Positions 6,800-16,308 of a stretch of DNA of 64,000 nt are shown here, piece after piece (position 1 is the stretch's first letter; each line of letters starts with the position of its first letter). The translations under genes and the position numbers were made by a program. The notes beneath the pieces are model-generated. The model was not told the DNA's origin. It searched no databases and saw only the letters and a program-made list of their open reading frames with translations. Source of the stretch: Streptomyces akebiae (lineage in GTDB: Bacteria; Actinomycetota; Actinomycetes; Streptomycetales; Streptomycetaceae); NCBI RefSeq assembly GCF_019599145.1, contig NZ_CP080647.1, forward strand, positions 2,542,001 through 2,606,000. The letters are read 5' to 3'.

Positions 6800-8584
6800 T
6801 CAGTTCGTACGAGTGTTGGACAAATGCGGCCCCACGTAGCCGATTATCACCTTGCCCGTGGCGCCCGCTGTGTCGTCATAGAAGTGAACGCGAGGCGCAA
6901 TCCTTCCTTTGTTGTCGATCTTTATGTGGGCTTCCATGAACACCATGCCCGAAGTATCGACTTCCGCCGGTACAGGGAGCATTCGCTGCTGCCGGAACTT
7001 CTTGTCGTTGCGCACGGAATCGGACTCCACCATGGCCACACGCGTCACCGGATAGGTACGCATGCCCTGTGGGGAAGCCTCGCAGAAATCGCGAAAGGTT
7101 CCGTCGAATCCCTGGTCACTGGCACTGCTCGACCCGTAGGAATCCAGCGCCAGCAGCGCGTCCCACACCTTCGACGCCCAGGTCGAGCTCTTCATGTCGT
7201 CGTCGAGATCCTCGGCCTTGCTCGTGTCGTAGGTCAGAACGAGATGATTCATCCGCTCGTGCACGCGTTCGTTCAGTTCGGCGAAGGACATCGGTGTCGA
7301 CTCTTCGACGGGAGGTGTGTAGGCGTCCTCGGCCCGGCCGGCCTCCACCAGTCTCTGCTGAAGAAACGCCACTTGATGGCGCAGGGCGGACAGCTGCGCC
7401 TGGGTGGCATCGTGGTCGGCGATCTCGTCCTCGTAGCGGTCGGTCGCGTCCCTCAGCTGCTCATCGAGCGCGCGTCTGCCGCGCTCCGCCAGGTCCCGGG
7501 CACTGGCAGCCTCGCTCAGCTCTTCCAGCGCTTTGTCGATCGTCTCGTTCGCCGTGTTCAGCTGAGCACGCAGGGAGTCAACGGTCTCATTCCCCAAGGA
7601 CTCAGCCGTCTGGGACCGCGCCGCGCGCAGACCCTTGAGGACCTCCTCGATACCTGGAAACGCGGGCTCGGCGAGCAGGGCGGGCTGCGGTGTGGTGGCA
7701 GCGTGCTGGCGCGGGTACCTGGAGATCCGGATGTCCGCGTTACGGAAGGTCGGGTCGCTGAGCCGCCGGTACGTCAGCAGGCGGTGCCGCCGACTGTCCT
7801 CGGCGGAGCCGAGGACGACGCCCGGAAGATACGTGCGTATCTGGCCGGGGAACACGTCGTGCCGGTCTCCGGCCGCGTCGCGGAAGGCGGGGACGGCCTC
7901 CCGTTCCAACCGGAACACTGAGGCGATTCCGACCAGATTCCTGACAACCCTGGTCAGCAGTCCCTCCCAGGCCGGATCGTCGTGGGACGGCTCCGCCACG
8001 AGGACCAGTGGCAGTTGTCGCGTGGGATCGGTGAGGGCGGACGTGAGCTGGCCGACCGAGTCGGGGCCGATCAGGTGAGGCGCCGTGGAGAGCCGAATCG
8101 TCCCATCCGGCACGGTGAAGTGATCGAGAATCTCACGGACAAGCCGAGGAGGGACCGGTGTGGACTGCCGTCTGCCCGGGCTGGGGTAGTGCTCCAGGTC
8201 GACACCGACGTACGCCGCTGTCGACTCACGGTCGACTGCGGACGTGAGTGTCGTCTGCCAAGTCCCCTCCTGCTTGTCCTCCTTGCTCTCCCGTAGACGA
8301 AGCCGCAGCGCGGTCTGGTGGCCGTCGGTGTCGTAGGAGTCGGTCACGGTGAGGGTGTAGGTGTCCGTGAGCCGATGGACGCCCGAAGAGAGTTGCGTCG
8401 CCAGGTCCTTGCTCTCCAGCCAGGAGGTGAAGCACGAGCGGGCCCCGGCGAACATCTGCTCCTGCTCGTCCTCGGGGATCGGTAGTACCGCCCGGTAGAC
8501 CAGCGGGTTCTCAGCACGCGGCTCGTCTCGGACGAACCCGCTCCGACCCCATCGCGGAACCTGCGGCGCGGGCTTGCGGCTGGG
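6800..8584 (-). CDS. Large coiled-coil protein of defence island
   Basis: A protein of about 594 residues with no named family. The N-terminal 300 residues are mixed alpha/beta with a beta-rich segment (RLTDTYTLTVTDSYDTDG) and LPLVLVAEPSHDDPAWEGLL. Residues about 325-430 (RAQLNTANETIDKALEELSE and onward) form a long coiled coil. The C-terminal 150 residues include the segment RIAPRVHFYDDTAGATGKVI and end VGPHLSNTRTN. There is no signal peptide or membrane helix. The ATG at 8584 is chosen because the upstream 34 residues (possible start 8686) are Arg/Ser-rich and non-conserved in look. It follows the interrupted membrane gene on the same strand and may belong to the same defence operon. Role unknown. 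Confidence 0.7.
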   Translation of the reverse strand, partial: PSRKPAPQVPRWGRSGFVRDEPRAENPLVYRAVLPIPEDEQEQMFAGARSCFTSWLESKDLATQLSSGVHRLTDTYTLTVTDSYDTDGHQTALRLRLRESKEDKQEGTWQTTLTSAVDRESTAAYVGVDLEHYPSPGRRQSTPVPPRLVREILDHFTVPDGTIRLSTAPHLIGPDSVGQLTSALTDPTRQLPLVLVAEPSHDDPAWEGLLTRVVRNLVGIASVFRLEREAVPAFRDAAGDRHDVFPGQIRTYLPGVVLGSAEDSRRHRLLTYRRLSDPTFRNADIRISRYPRQHAATTPQPALLAEPAFPGIEEVLKGLRAARSQTAESLGNETVDSLRAQLNTANETIDKALEELSEAASARDLAERGRRALDEQLRDATDRYEDEIADHDATQAQLSALRHQVAFLQQRLVEAGRAEDAYTPPVEESTPMSFAELNERVHERMNHLVLTYDTSKAEDLDDDMKSSTWASKVWDALLALDSYGSSSASDQGFDGTFRDFCEASPQGMRTYPVTRVAMVESDSVRNDKKFRQQRMLPVPAEVDTSGMVFMEAHIKIDNKGRIAPRVHFYDDTAGATGKVIIGYVGPHLSNTRTN

Positions 8585-8745
8585 CATCACCAAGGGAGTG
8601 GGTCTCAACGCTGACCTCCGGCTTGATCGACGAATGGAAGCGATACCCCGCACACCAGTGATTCGCGAGCTTGAGAGCCACAGCAACCTTCGAGGTTTCC
8701 GGCAGCCTCACACCGCTCACCGAGTGAGTGCGAGCGCGACAACCC

Positions 8746-10056
8746 CTACACGGGCAGCGCGGGGAACACGACCACCGAGCCGTCCGTGTCGCGTGCGATC
8801 TCGATCGCCACGTCCGTCGCACGGCCGGTGGTCGTAACACCGTCGCCCAGCTGGCGAATCTGGTGTGCCACGCGCATCAGGCGGTCCACTTCGTTGCTCG
8901 TGAAGACGGGGCGCCTTCCGCTCGGGCGTGCCAGCTCCAGCGCCGACAGGCGTACCAGGACACCGGCGATGCCCGACTCCAGTTCATCGAGGCGCTGTTG
9001 GTCGCGCTTGAGTTCGCGGGTGAAGTTCTCGAACACGTTGTCGGGGTCGCTCTGGGCATGCTCGACAGCCTGCAGAATGATGACCCGACGCTGCAGCGCG
9101 ATGGCCAAGGCGGCGATTTCGAGATGCGTGCGGAACGTGCCACCGTGGTCGTCGATGCCGGGGAACGACTTCACCAGCGTCGCGATCTCAACGGCCTTGC
9201 CGTCGGGCAGTTCGTCGAGTGCGTCCTGCCATCCACCAAGACGGTCGGCGGCGTCGATCAGCGCCTTGCCGATGGCATGCGCCGCCGAGTCCAGTCCCAG
9301 CGAGACGCCGAGCTTGCCCTAGTCGAGCAGGATGGCGGTGGCTTTGTCGATGGCGAAGCGGCAGCCGTCGAGTTCGCGGCGCTCATCCTTGAGCTTGTCT
9401 TCCTGCAGCTGCTCCAGCAGTTCCGTGATGCGTTCGATGGCCTGCTGGCGCTGTCGGTCGGCATGCGCGCTCACCCCCACCGCCACGGCCATGAGCACGA
9501 GGGGCGCGGCCACGGTGAGCGCCGCACTGCCGGCGACCGCGACGCCGGCGGTGGCACCGGCGCCACCGGCCGCGCCTGCGGCTGCCGCTGGACCGACCGG
9601 CACGAGCTTCGCCTGGCTGACGATGCACCCCGTCGAGTTCACCAGTGCCGAATAGACCTCACCGTTCGCCCCCTTCACCGCCATCGGGCGCACGACGCCC
9701 TGCGCGACCTGGGCGGCCACCTTCGCCGGAATCACCATGCGATACAGGCACTCGCCGGAGGCGGTCGCCTTGGCAGCGGCGGAAGAACCTTGTGCCGTCT
9801 GCGTGATGAGCTGCGACAGGTGCTGCGCCAACGGACTCGCGGCATCGAGCGAAATGCCTCGGCTGCGGTCGACCTTTTCGGGCAGCGGATGTGCCTCAAG
9901 TGTGGCGATCGGCTGGTCGGCCAGGGCGGCCAGCACACCGCGGAGTTCAGTCAGACGCTCAGGCGTCATCGGCTCGTCCCCGATCAGTGCGGGCACCCGG
10001 ACATCGCCGGTCGCCAGCGTCCACACCGGCACGATCGCCTTGCTGTCGTCAGTCAT
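8746..10056 (-). pseudogene. Membrane-anchored coiled-coil protein split by amber codon
   Basis: A coding frame of about 436 codons interrupted by a single in-frame TAG at 9319-9321. The first part starts at ATG 10056 after a good AAGGGGAGA site (MTDDSKAIVPVWTLATGD) and contains a Gly/Ala-rich hydrophobic segment, probably two membrane helices (ALTVAAPLVLMAVAVGVSA), then a helix AIERITELLEQLQEDKLKD. After the TAG the same frame continues as GKLGVSLGLDSAAHAIGKAL to the end FPALPV, helical throughout. CAG (Gln) mutated to TAG by one C-to-T change would explain it. The frame has no other lesion, so the event is recent, an error, or a read-through site. The start is 46 bases after the SF1 helicase stop, in the DrmA/DrmB operon. 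Confidence 0.75.
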
Positions 10057-10102
10057 CGTCTCCCCTTGTTCTTCCCACATGTTCGTAGCCTCGGTGGCGT
10101 CG

Positions 10103-11224
10103 TCACCGCATCTGCACCCAGCCGTGCAGCCCCTCCAGATGCCGCGGCAACCGGCCTCCCTGCCAACCCAACACCAGCCGCTCCCGCGCACGGGTGATCA
10201 TCACGTAGTACGCCATGCGCAGCGTCGCAGACGTGGGGTCGGTGGCGGAGTCGGATTCCGCGTCGGCGACGACGACGGTGTCGAAGTCGAGGCCCTTGGC
10301 GCTGGCGCGATGGACGAGGACGACGCCCGGGCGGGCCAGGTCCAGGTCGCGGTAGCGGCCGGAGGAGGCCGCCGAGCTGTAGAGCTGGGGCTCGCGGGCG
10401 AGACCGGCCCGTTCGAGGCGCCTCATCAGATCGGCCGCGGTGGGCAGATGGTTGACGATCACGCCGATGCGCTGCCGCGGCTGTCGGGCGGCCATGGTCA
10501 CGATGTCGTCGGCGAGATCCTTGTTGCCCATGTAATGGCGCACCACGGGCAGGGAGCCGCCGCGCGAGGGCAGGTCGGGGCGGGCGCCGCCGGTGCGGAA
10601 GTACTCGGCGAGGGAAGCGATTTCGCGGGTGTTCCGGTGGTTGCCGGAGATCTCGGCACGTGCGGTGGAGCGGCCGAGGTTGTCGGTGATCTCGGTGAGG
10701 GTGGAGTTCGTCTCGGTGAGGCGCTGGCACTCGTCGGCGAAGACCGTGACGGAGGCGGCGGCGAGGCGGACCAATCGGTAGAAGCCCGGCGGCAGGTCCT
10801 GGCCCTCGTCGATGACGAGATGGGGGGTCGCCGCGTCGTCCTCCCCGAGGGTGGCGGCGGCTCGACGGGTGAGTTCCGCCCAGTCGAACCAGCCGTCCTC
10901 GGTGCGCGGTGCGTCGTGGCCGAAGCGGCGATGGATCCAGGTGTGTCCGGTGGCGGCGTCGACGGGCGCGCCCGGGACAGCGAGGCCCTGGAGGGTTCCG
11001 CGCAGGAGCTGGCGCAGGAGGTTGGAGCGCGAGATCAGGAAGGTGTGGCGGCCGGTGAGGGCGAGGTGCACGGCGCGGTGCGCGGCAAGCAGGCTCTTGC
11101 CGCTGCCGGGCGGGCCGCTGACGACGTAGTTGCCGGTCAGCGGCAGGGCGTCCAGGCAGTCGCGCTGGGCCGGGGTGAGGTCGGGGTGGAGCACGGGGGT
11201 GTTCGCGGTGGTCATGGGTGTCAT
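10103..11224 (-). CDS. Compact SF1 (UvrD/Rep-like) helicase
   Basis: An ATP-dependent superfamily 1 helicase-like protein of about 373 residues, much shorter than UvrD. It shows Walker A (VSGPPGSGKS, near residue 37), a Walker B variant HLVIDEGQDLPPGFY near residue 140 (UvrD has DExQD), a region resembling motif IV (EISGNHRNTREIA), and the C-terminal motifs KGLDFDTVVVADAE and YVMITRARERLVLGW. It lacks the large 1B/2B insertions of UvrD. The start at 11224 overlaps the DrmB stop (ATGA), so it is translationally coupled to DrmA-DrmB. In canonical DISARM this place is taken by the phospholipase-D protein DrmC; an SF1 helicase here is a departure. Confidence 0.85.
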   Translation of the reverse strand: MTPMTTANTPVLHPDLTPAQRDCLDALPLTGNYVVSGPPGSGKSLLAAHRAVHLALTGRHTFLISRSNLLRQLLRGTLQGLAVPGAPVDAATGHTWIHRRFGHDAPRTEDGWFDWAELTRRAAATLGEDDAATPHLVIDEGQDLPPGFYRLVRLAAASVTVFADECQRLTETNSTLTEITDNLGRSTARAEISGNHRNTREIASLAEYFRTGGARPDLPSRGGSLPVVRHYMGNKDLADDIVTMAARQPRQRIGVIVNHLPTAADLMRRLERAGLAREPQLYSSAASSGRYRDLDLARPGVVLVHRASAKGLDFDTVVVADAESDSATDPTSATLRMAYYVMITRARERLVLGWQGGRLPRHLEGLHGWVQMR

Positions 11225-13104
11225 CCCTGGGCGATGGCGGCGGCGGACTCGCGGCTCGCGGTGAGGACGTCGGTGAAGTAGCCGGGGACCCGGGCGGAGC
11301 CGACGACCAGGGCACGGTCGAGCAGGGTGTTGCCGGTCTGGCAGCTCGTCTCGGGCAGCAGGGTGCAGGCGTGGCAGGCGGCTCGGTTGAGGTTGCCGAA
11401 GCCCTGGCCGGTGTGCTCGGCGCACAGCGGGTCGGCGGAGCACCAGGCGGCCGCCTCCAGCATCCGGATGAGCGTCTCGGCGAAGTGCGGTGCCTCACCC
11501 TGCCGGACCAGGCCGCCGAGCGTTCCCTCCGCGTCGCCGGCGGCCGTGTAGATCAGAAGTCCGTGCTGGCCGTACTCGGGGCGGCCGTAGACGCGCTCGC
11601 GCAGGCTGGCGGTGGTGTAACCGGAGTCGAAGGAGAGCTGGCGGATGAGGAGGTGGGCGACGGTGTGCAGGAGCAAGAAGCGGGGCGAGAGCTCGCTGCC
11701 GGTCGTCTCGGCGAGCTGTTCGTCGCGGAACGACGCGTCGAGGTCCGTACGGACACCGTGGACGTGGGCCCGTACGCGGGGGTCGTTCTCCCAGGCGGTG
11801 AGGCGCTGTTCGTCGAGGGTGAGGACGATGCCCTCGCCGTATACCTCGGTCGCGGGCAGCCAGCGCAGACGGCCGCTGGTGTCGGCTCGTACGAGGGTGC
11901 CGCCCGGGGAATGGCGCCGGAAACCGGTCAGCGCCCGGACTTCGCGCAGACGGTCGGCCAGGACGATGCCGCCGATGTGCGTGTCGAGGGTGGCCCAGGG
12001 CTCCTCCTTCTCGCCGTCGAGGCCGAGTCCGCCGCGGCGGATCGCGAACTCCGTTGTGGGTTCGGGGAGTTGTACGGCGTCGAAGGCGTACCACTCGTCG
12101 CGGCTCAGGTCGACCTTTCCCGACTTCCCGAACTCGTGCCGGTCGGGGGACGGCTGCGCCGAGGCGCCGGTGGCCTCCGCGACGAGCTGGTCGATAAGGC
12201 TGTCCGGGGCTTCGGTGTCCTCCCTGATCATGTCGCGGAAGATGTCGGCCCTGGGCTTGCCGAGTGCGTCGAGCAGGAGCGGCCAGTAGTCGTGGCCCAG
12301 GACGGCCTCCGCCAGGTTCCGCTCCGCGCGCGGGGCTTCGGCGGTCTGCGGGATGTCGAGAGCCGAGTAGACGACCGGGTAGTAGACGTTTCCGGCGGTG
12401 CGCTGCACGTTGTGCACCTGCTGGCCGCAGGAAGTCCTCGCGTCCCAGTGCTGCCAGGGGTTGCGGCCGGAACAGCGTCCGCCCTGGGGTCCGAGGATGT
12501 CGAGGAGGTCGCGTTCGGCGCCGCAGGGCTTGCCGCCCTCCCTGATCGCGTCGCAGCGCACCGAGAGCGCTTCGAGTCCGGAGGCGCGGTCGGCGACGCG
12601 GAAGCTGAGCCGGCGCGCCCTCCATGCCTGCTTCGACTCGGAGCAGGAGTCGCGCAGTTCGGGCGCGAGCTTGAAGTGGGCCCAGTACCACCAGTCGACG
12701 TCGTCGAGGTGTCCGTCCGGGCAGATGCGGACGAACCGCATCGGGGTGAGACGGGGTGCGGCGGCGCAGGACGTGCAGACGGGTGGCTCGCCCGGCTTCT
12801 CGTGCTCGCGCAGAAAGCGGACCATGGCCCGGCAGGAGCCGCAGAACAGCCAGCCGGGGAAGCGCACATAGGGCACGCCGGGACGATCAGCCTTGTCGTA
12901 GCGGTCGTTGAGGGTGTGGGGCGCGGCGTAGAAGCCCTTGACGCCGAGACGGGTGGCGAGCCGTTCAGAAGGGACCGAGGTCTTGAGGTCCGGCCACCTC
13001 TCGATACCGGTGGCGACGAACGACTCTCCCTGGACGTCGAGTACCGCGCCCACGCCGAACGGCAGCACGGTCTGCGCCTGGCGGACCCGGAGTTTGCGCT
13101 TCAC
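11221..13104 (-). CDS. drmB: DrmB-like DUF1998 protein
   Basis: A 627-residue protein of the DUF1998 family that accompanies DrmA in DISARM phage defence. It opens VKRKLRVRQAQTVLPFGVGA and has Cys-rich metal-binding segments: CGSCRAM and CTSC near residues 80-110, and CPDGHLDDVDWW. The C-terminal DUF1998 region runs LLLHTVAHLLIRQLSFDSGY to the final CHACTLLPETSCQTGNTLLD. The GTG at 13104 overlaps the DrmA stop (GTGA), so synthesis is coupled. In DISARM, DrmA and DrmB act together on incoming unmodified DNA. Family assignment is firm; membership of a full DISARM system is not, because DrmC and a DISARM methylase are absent. Confidence 0.87.
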   Translation of the reverse strand: MKRKLRVRQAQTVLPFGVGAVLDVQGESFVATGIERWPDLKTSVPSERLATRLGVKGFYAAPHTLNDRYDKADRPGVPYVRFPGWLFCGSCRAMVRFLREHEKPGEPPVCTSCAAAPRLTPMRFVRICPDGHLDDVDWWYWAHFKLAPELRDSCSESKQAWRARRLSFRVADRASGLEALSVRCDAIREGGKPCGAERDLLDILGPQGGRCSGRNPWQHWDARTSCGQQVHNVQRTAGNVYYPVVYSALDIPQTAEAPRAERNLAEAVLGHDYWPLLLDALGKPRADIFRDMIREDTEAPDSLIDQLVAEATGASAQPSPDRHEFGKSGKVDLSRDEWYAFDAVQLPEPTTEFAIRRGGLGLDGEKEEPWATLDTHIGGIVLADRLREVRALTGFRRHSPGGTLVRADTSGRLRWLPATEVYGEGIVLTLDEQRLTAWENDPRVRAHVHGVRTDLDASFRDEQLAETTGSELSPRFLLLHTVAHLLIRQLSFDSGYTTASLRERVYGRPEYGQHGLLIYTAAGDAEGTLGGLVRQGEAPHFAETLIRMLEAAAWCSADPLCAEHTGQGFGNLNRAACHACTLLPETSCQTGNTLLDRALVVGSARVPGYFTDVLTASRESAAAIAQG

Positions 13105-16100
13105 TTTCCTGCTCCCGTCACGGTGATCTGGCACTCGCGGTCCACGCTGCGCATCGAGTTGAGGGTCTCCCACAGGCCGTAACGCTGCTCGAAGCCCTTG
13201 AGCAGGTTGTGCTGGCCCTTGCCCTGACTTCGGTAGTAGAGGTCCTTGCCCTCGGCGGCGGCGGTGTCGGCCTGCCGGTACCAGTCGTCCAGGAGGTAGC
13301 CGAGTTCCGCTCGTACGTCGGTGCGTACGGCGTCCGCGTCGGCTCCTGTGGCGCCGTGCTCGGCGGTCGCGGCGCGCTCGGCGAGGGCGTCGGCGATCTT
13401 CCCTGCCTCGTCCTTGTGGTCGGTGATCCGTCCGGCCCGGTTCTCGGCGGCCAGGCCGAGCCGGTGGCGGACCAGGATGACGAGCGCGGCGTGCAGGGCA
13501 CGGCGGCGGGCGGGCAGGGACCAGGGGGTGACGCTGGCGGGTTCGACGTAGCGGTAGAGCGCCCGGTGGTAGTCCATGAAGGTCTCGTAGTGGGACCGGT
13601 CGCGCGGGCGCGTGGCGTTGAAGTAGGTGACGACGAGTCCGGGCACCTGGTGGCGGCCGACGCGGCTGGTGGCCTGGATGTACTCGGCGGTGGTCTTGGG
13701 CTGCCCCTGCATGAGCATGTAGGCGAGCCGCTTCACGTCGACGCCGACGGAGAGCATGTTGGTGCACGGCAGGAAGGACACCGACCGGGGGTCCGTCCAG
13801 GGCTTTTCGAGGCGGTCGAGGAGGATGGGCTGATCGGCGCGCTTCACGCTGCTGTCGAGCTGCTGCACCTGTTCGCCGACCAGCTCGCGCGTGCCCGCGC
13901 CCTCGTTGAGGCCCCGGAGCTGGGCGGGGATGTCGTCTCCGGCCGCGGTGACCGTACGGCCGAGCTCACGCAGGCTGTGGTGGTAGGCGACCAGGGTCCA
14001 GTAGTCGTCGCGGTGTTCCTCGGGGAGCTGGTGAACGCCCTGGAGCATGGCCGCGGTGGTGGCGACGGCGCCTCGGCCGGCGGTGTGGCCCTGTGCCATG
14101 ACGCCGAGGTAGAGGCGGCCGGGGCTTCCGGTGTCGGGGACGGCGAAGAAGCTGTCGCGGGCGTCGAGCCCGGACGGCGGGAAGAGCTGGACGTCCTGGT
14201 GGTGCAGGGCTCGGACCTGTTCGGCGGAGCGCCGGATGGTGGCCGTGGCGGCGACGATCTTGGGCGGGCGGCCGTCCGGGCCGGTGCACATCTCCAGGAT
14301 GGCCGCCTCGTAGAGGCCGACCGTGGTGCCGAGCGGTCCGGTGAGCAGGTGCAGCTCGTCCTGGATGATCAGGGACGGGGGCCGGTGGCCGGTGCCCGCG
14401 CCGAAGAGGCTGCCGGAGTCGGGCTCCCAGGCGAGCCGGGCGAACTTGTCGACGGTGCCCAGGACGAAGGTGGGCGGATCCTCGTAGAGGTGCTGGTCGA
14501 CGACGGCGACGGGCAGGAGGTCGTGGAAGGCGCACTCGTCACGGGTGCAGTGGAAGGCGAACTCGCCCGGCTCGGCGCGGACTCCGTAGTCGGAGCGGAC
14601 GCTGGACTTGGTGGGCGGCAGGATGCGGGTGCCGCACCACGGGCAGCGGTCGAGAATGAAGACGTCCTCGGGGTGGCTGGCCTCGCGCTGCTCGTCGAAG
14701 GCGACTTTGGCCGCCTCGAACTTGTTCGGGGTGGTGGTGTCGCCGACCCACAGGCCGATGGTGATGGGTTCGCCGCCGAGGCCGAGTTGGGGTTCGGTGC
14801 GGCGAAGGTGCTCCAGGGCGCAGATCGTGGTGGCGGCGCGCTGGAACTGCTGGGTGGTGAGCAGACTGAGGGTGTAGCGGCTGAGCACGGTGGTCCCGCC
14901 GCCTTCGCCGCGGATCCGGCGCAGGGCGATGGTGAAGGCGGCCAGGAGCAGATACGCCTCGGTCTTGCCACCACCGGTGGGGAACCAGATCAGGTCGGTG
15001 GTCTCACGGTCGCGGTGTCCGGGTTCGGCGACGCCGTCGAGGGCGAGGAGGAAGAAGGCGAGCTGGAACGGACGCCAGGTGGCCTCGGGGTCGACGGGCG
15101 GGTCGAGTGCCACGGGGTCGGAGCGGTGCCATCTCTGCCCGGCCTGGTCGGGGGCGGAGTGCCGCATCTGCAGCAGCATGGCGCGCTGGGCGATACGGAA
15201 GGCGTCGAGAAGTTCGGGGCGGTCGGGGTCGCACAGGGTACGCACACCGGCCTCGATGCGGGTGACCGCCTGGCGGACGCGGTCGAGGATCCGCTCCGCG
15301 GCCTCGCGCCCCCAGGGCGGCACCTCGACGGATCGCTGGCCCACGTACCAGGCGTGGTACGAGGCGGCGAACTCGGCGAGTTCCTCGCGGAGTTGGTCCC
15401 TGCCGACGGCTGGGTCGGCCAGGTGGGCGATCGTGAGCGCGGGGGCGTCGAGCGGGCCGCCGGCCCGGACGGCGGGTACCTCGGCGCGCGGCAGAGCTTC
15501 GCAGGTGAGGAGTTCGACATCACCGTGCTCGCCGCGGTCCTCGCGGACGGCGCAGCCGTGGCCGACGGCATGGGTGACGACGTGCCGGTACTGAAGGCGC
15601 AGTTCGCGTTCCTCGGGATCGCGACTGGCGAGCCGGACGCTGGGATACGGCAGCACGGCGCCCTCGGCGGGGCGGACGCTGAGACGGCACTGGAACAGCA
15701 TGTCGTCCCAGTTCGGCGCCTTGTCGTCGGCACCGTCGTGGCGTTTCTCGTTGACCAGGGCCACGGTGATGAGCGTGCCCGCGCCGTAGGAGCGGCGGGT
15801 CAGCTGGATCTTCGCGCGGCGGTCGAAGACGGGCACCTCCTCCCGGTCGGGGCCGATGGTGTGTGTCTCGGCCGTGAGGGGGATGCGCTGCCAGCGCCGT
15901 CCGCGCCCGGCTTCGCCTCGCTGCGTCTCGTAGCGGGCGGCAGCACAGCTGACCTCGACGTCCACTGCGTCGGTGTAGAAGCTGATGCCGAGCGACGCGG
16001 GCAGCCAGCTGTTCGTCTCGGGCACGGGGTCGGCGGCCGGGTCCACATCGGGGGCGTCCTGCTCGGCGCCGGGTGCCTCGGGGTCGTCGGCGGCGAGGTC

Positions 16101-16250
16101 GAGCCGGCGCCGGCGGTCGGCCTGTTGCGGGTAGAGCGTGCCCATCAGGTACTGCCGGTCCGGTGGCGCGTCGAGCACCTCGTCGTCACCGCCGACGGGG
16201 CCGACGAGCTGGCGGGTGAGGTAGTCGACCAGCTCCTGGCGCGGGTCCAT
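13101..16250 (-). CDS. drmA: DrmA-like SF2 helicase
   Basis: A 1049-residue helicase-domain protein of the DrmA type. Walker A is in IWFPTGGGKTEAYL near residue 425. The DEAH-box equivalent is in LIIQDELHLLTGPLGT near residue 630, motif III in VAATATIRRS near 670, a late motif in NMLSVGVDVKRL near 835, and the arginine-finger motif QATSRVGR near 860. A Zn-ribbon-like CPWCG...C insert lies near residue 535. The ATG at 16250 has a GAAGGAA site; it starts MDPRQELVDYLTRQLVGPVG, the usual family N-terminus. It follows the sigma-factor gene by 58 bases and precedes DrmB with overlap. It is expected to unwind or translocate on DNA during phage defence; this is family knowledge, not shown here. Confidence 0.88.
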   Translation of the reverse strand: MDPRQELVDYLTRQLVGPVGGDDEVLDAPPDRQYLMGTLYPQQADRRRRLDLAADDPEAPGAEQDAPDVDPAADPVPETNSWLPASLGISFYTDAVDVEVSCAAARYETQRGEAGRGRRWQRIPLTAETHTIGPDREEVPVFDRRAKIQLTRRSYGAGTLITVALVNEKRHDGADDKAPNWDDMLFQCRLSVRPAEGAVLPYPSVRLASRDPEERELRLQYRHVVTHAVGHGCAVREDRGEHGDVELLTCEALPRAEVPAVRAGGPLDAPALTIAHLADPAVGRDQLREELAEFAASYHAWYVGQRSVEVPPWGREAAERILDRVRQAVTRIEAGVRTLCDPDRPELLDAFRIAQRAMLLQMRHSAPDQAGQRWHRSDPVALDPPVDPEATWRPFQLAFFLLALDGVAEPGHRDRETTDLIWFPTGGGKTEAYLLLAAFTIALRRIRGEGGGTTVLSRYTLSLLTTQQFQRAATTICALEHLRRTEPQLGLGGEPITIGLWVGDTTTPNKFEAAKVAFDEQREASHPEDVFILDRCPWCGTRILPPTKSSVRSDYGVRAEPGEFAFHCTRDECAFHDLLPVAVVDQHLYEDPPTFVLGTVDKFARLAWEPDSGSLFGAGTGHRPPSLIIQDELHLLTGPLGTTVGLYEAAILEMCTGPDGRPPKIVAATATIRRSAEQVRALHHQDVQLFPPSGLDARDSFFAVPDTGSPGRLYLGVMAQGHTAGRGAVATTAAMLQGVHQLPEEHRDDYWTLVAYHHSLRELGRTVTAAGDDIPAQLRGLNEGAGTRELVGEQVQQLDSSVKRADQPILLDRLEKPWTDPRSVSFLPCTNMLSVGVDVKRLAYMLMQGQPKTTAEYIQATSRVGRHQVPGLVVTYFNATRPRDRSHYETFMDYHRALYRYVEPASVTPWSLPARRRALHAALVILVRHRLGLAAENRAGRITDHKDEAGKIADALAERAATAEHGATGADADAVRTDVRAELGYLLDDWYRQADTAAAEGKDLYYRSQGKGQHNLLKGFEQRYGLWETLNSMRSVDRECQITVTGAGK

Positions 16251-16308
16251 GTGCGTTCCTTCGGACGAGAGTGGAGAGTGGAACGGGGGCGGCGGTGTGT
16301 GCGCGGGT

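Noticed and set aside
6683..7921. A 412-codon plus-strand frame opposite the coiled-coil gene
   Set aside because: It mirrors third-position GC of the minus-strand gene and has no recognisable features.
13105..13767. Upstream extension of the DrmB frame inside drmA
   Set aside because: The extension is an Arg/Pro-rich shadow of drmA. The GTG at 13104 with GTGA coupling and the conserved N-terminus fixes the start.
10103..16250. A complete DISARM system
   Set aside because: DrmA and DrmB are present, but no phospholipase-D-type DrmC, no DrmE, and no DISARM methylase or DrmD are found. Only a DISARM-related variant is supported.
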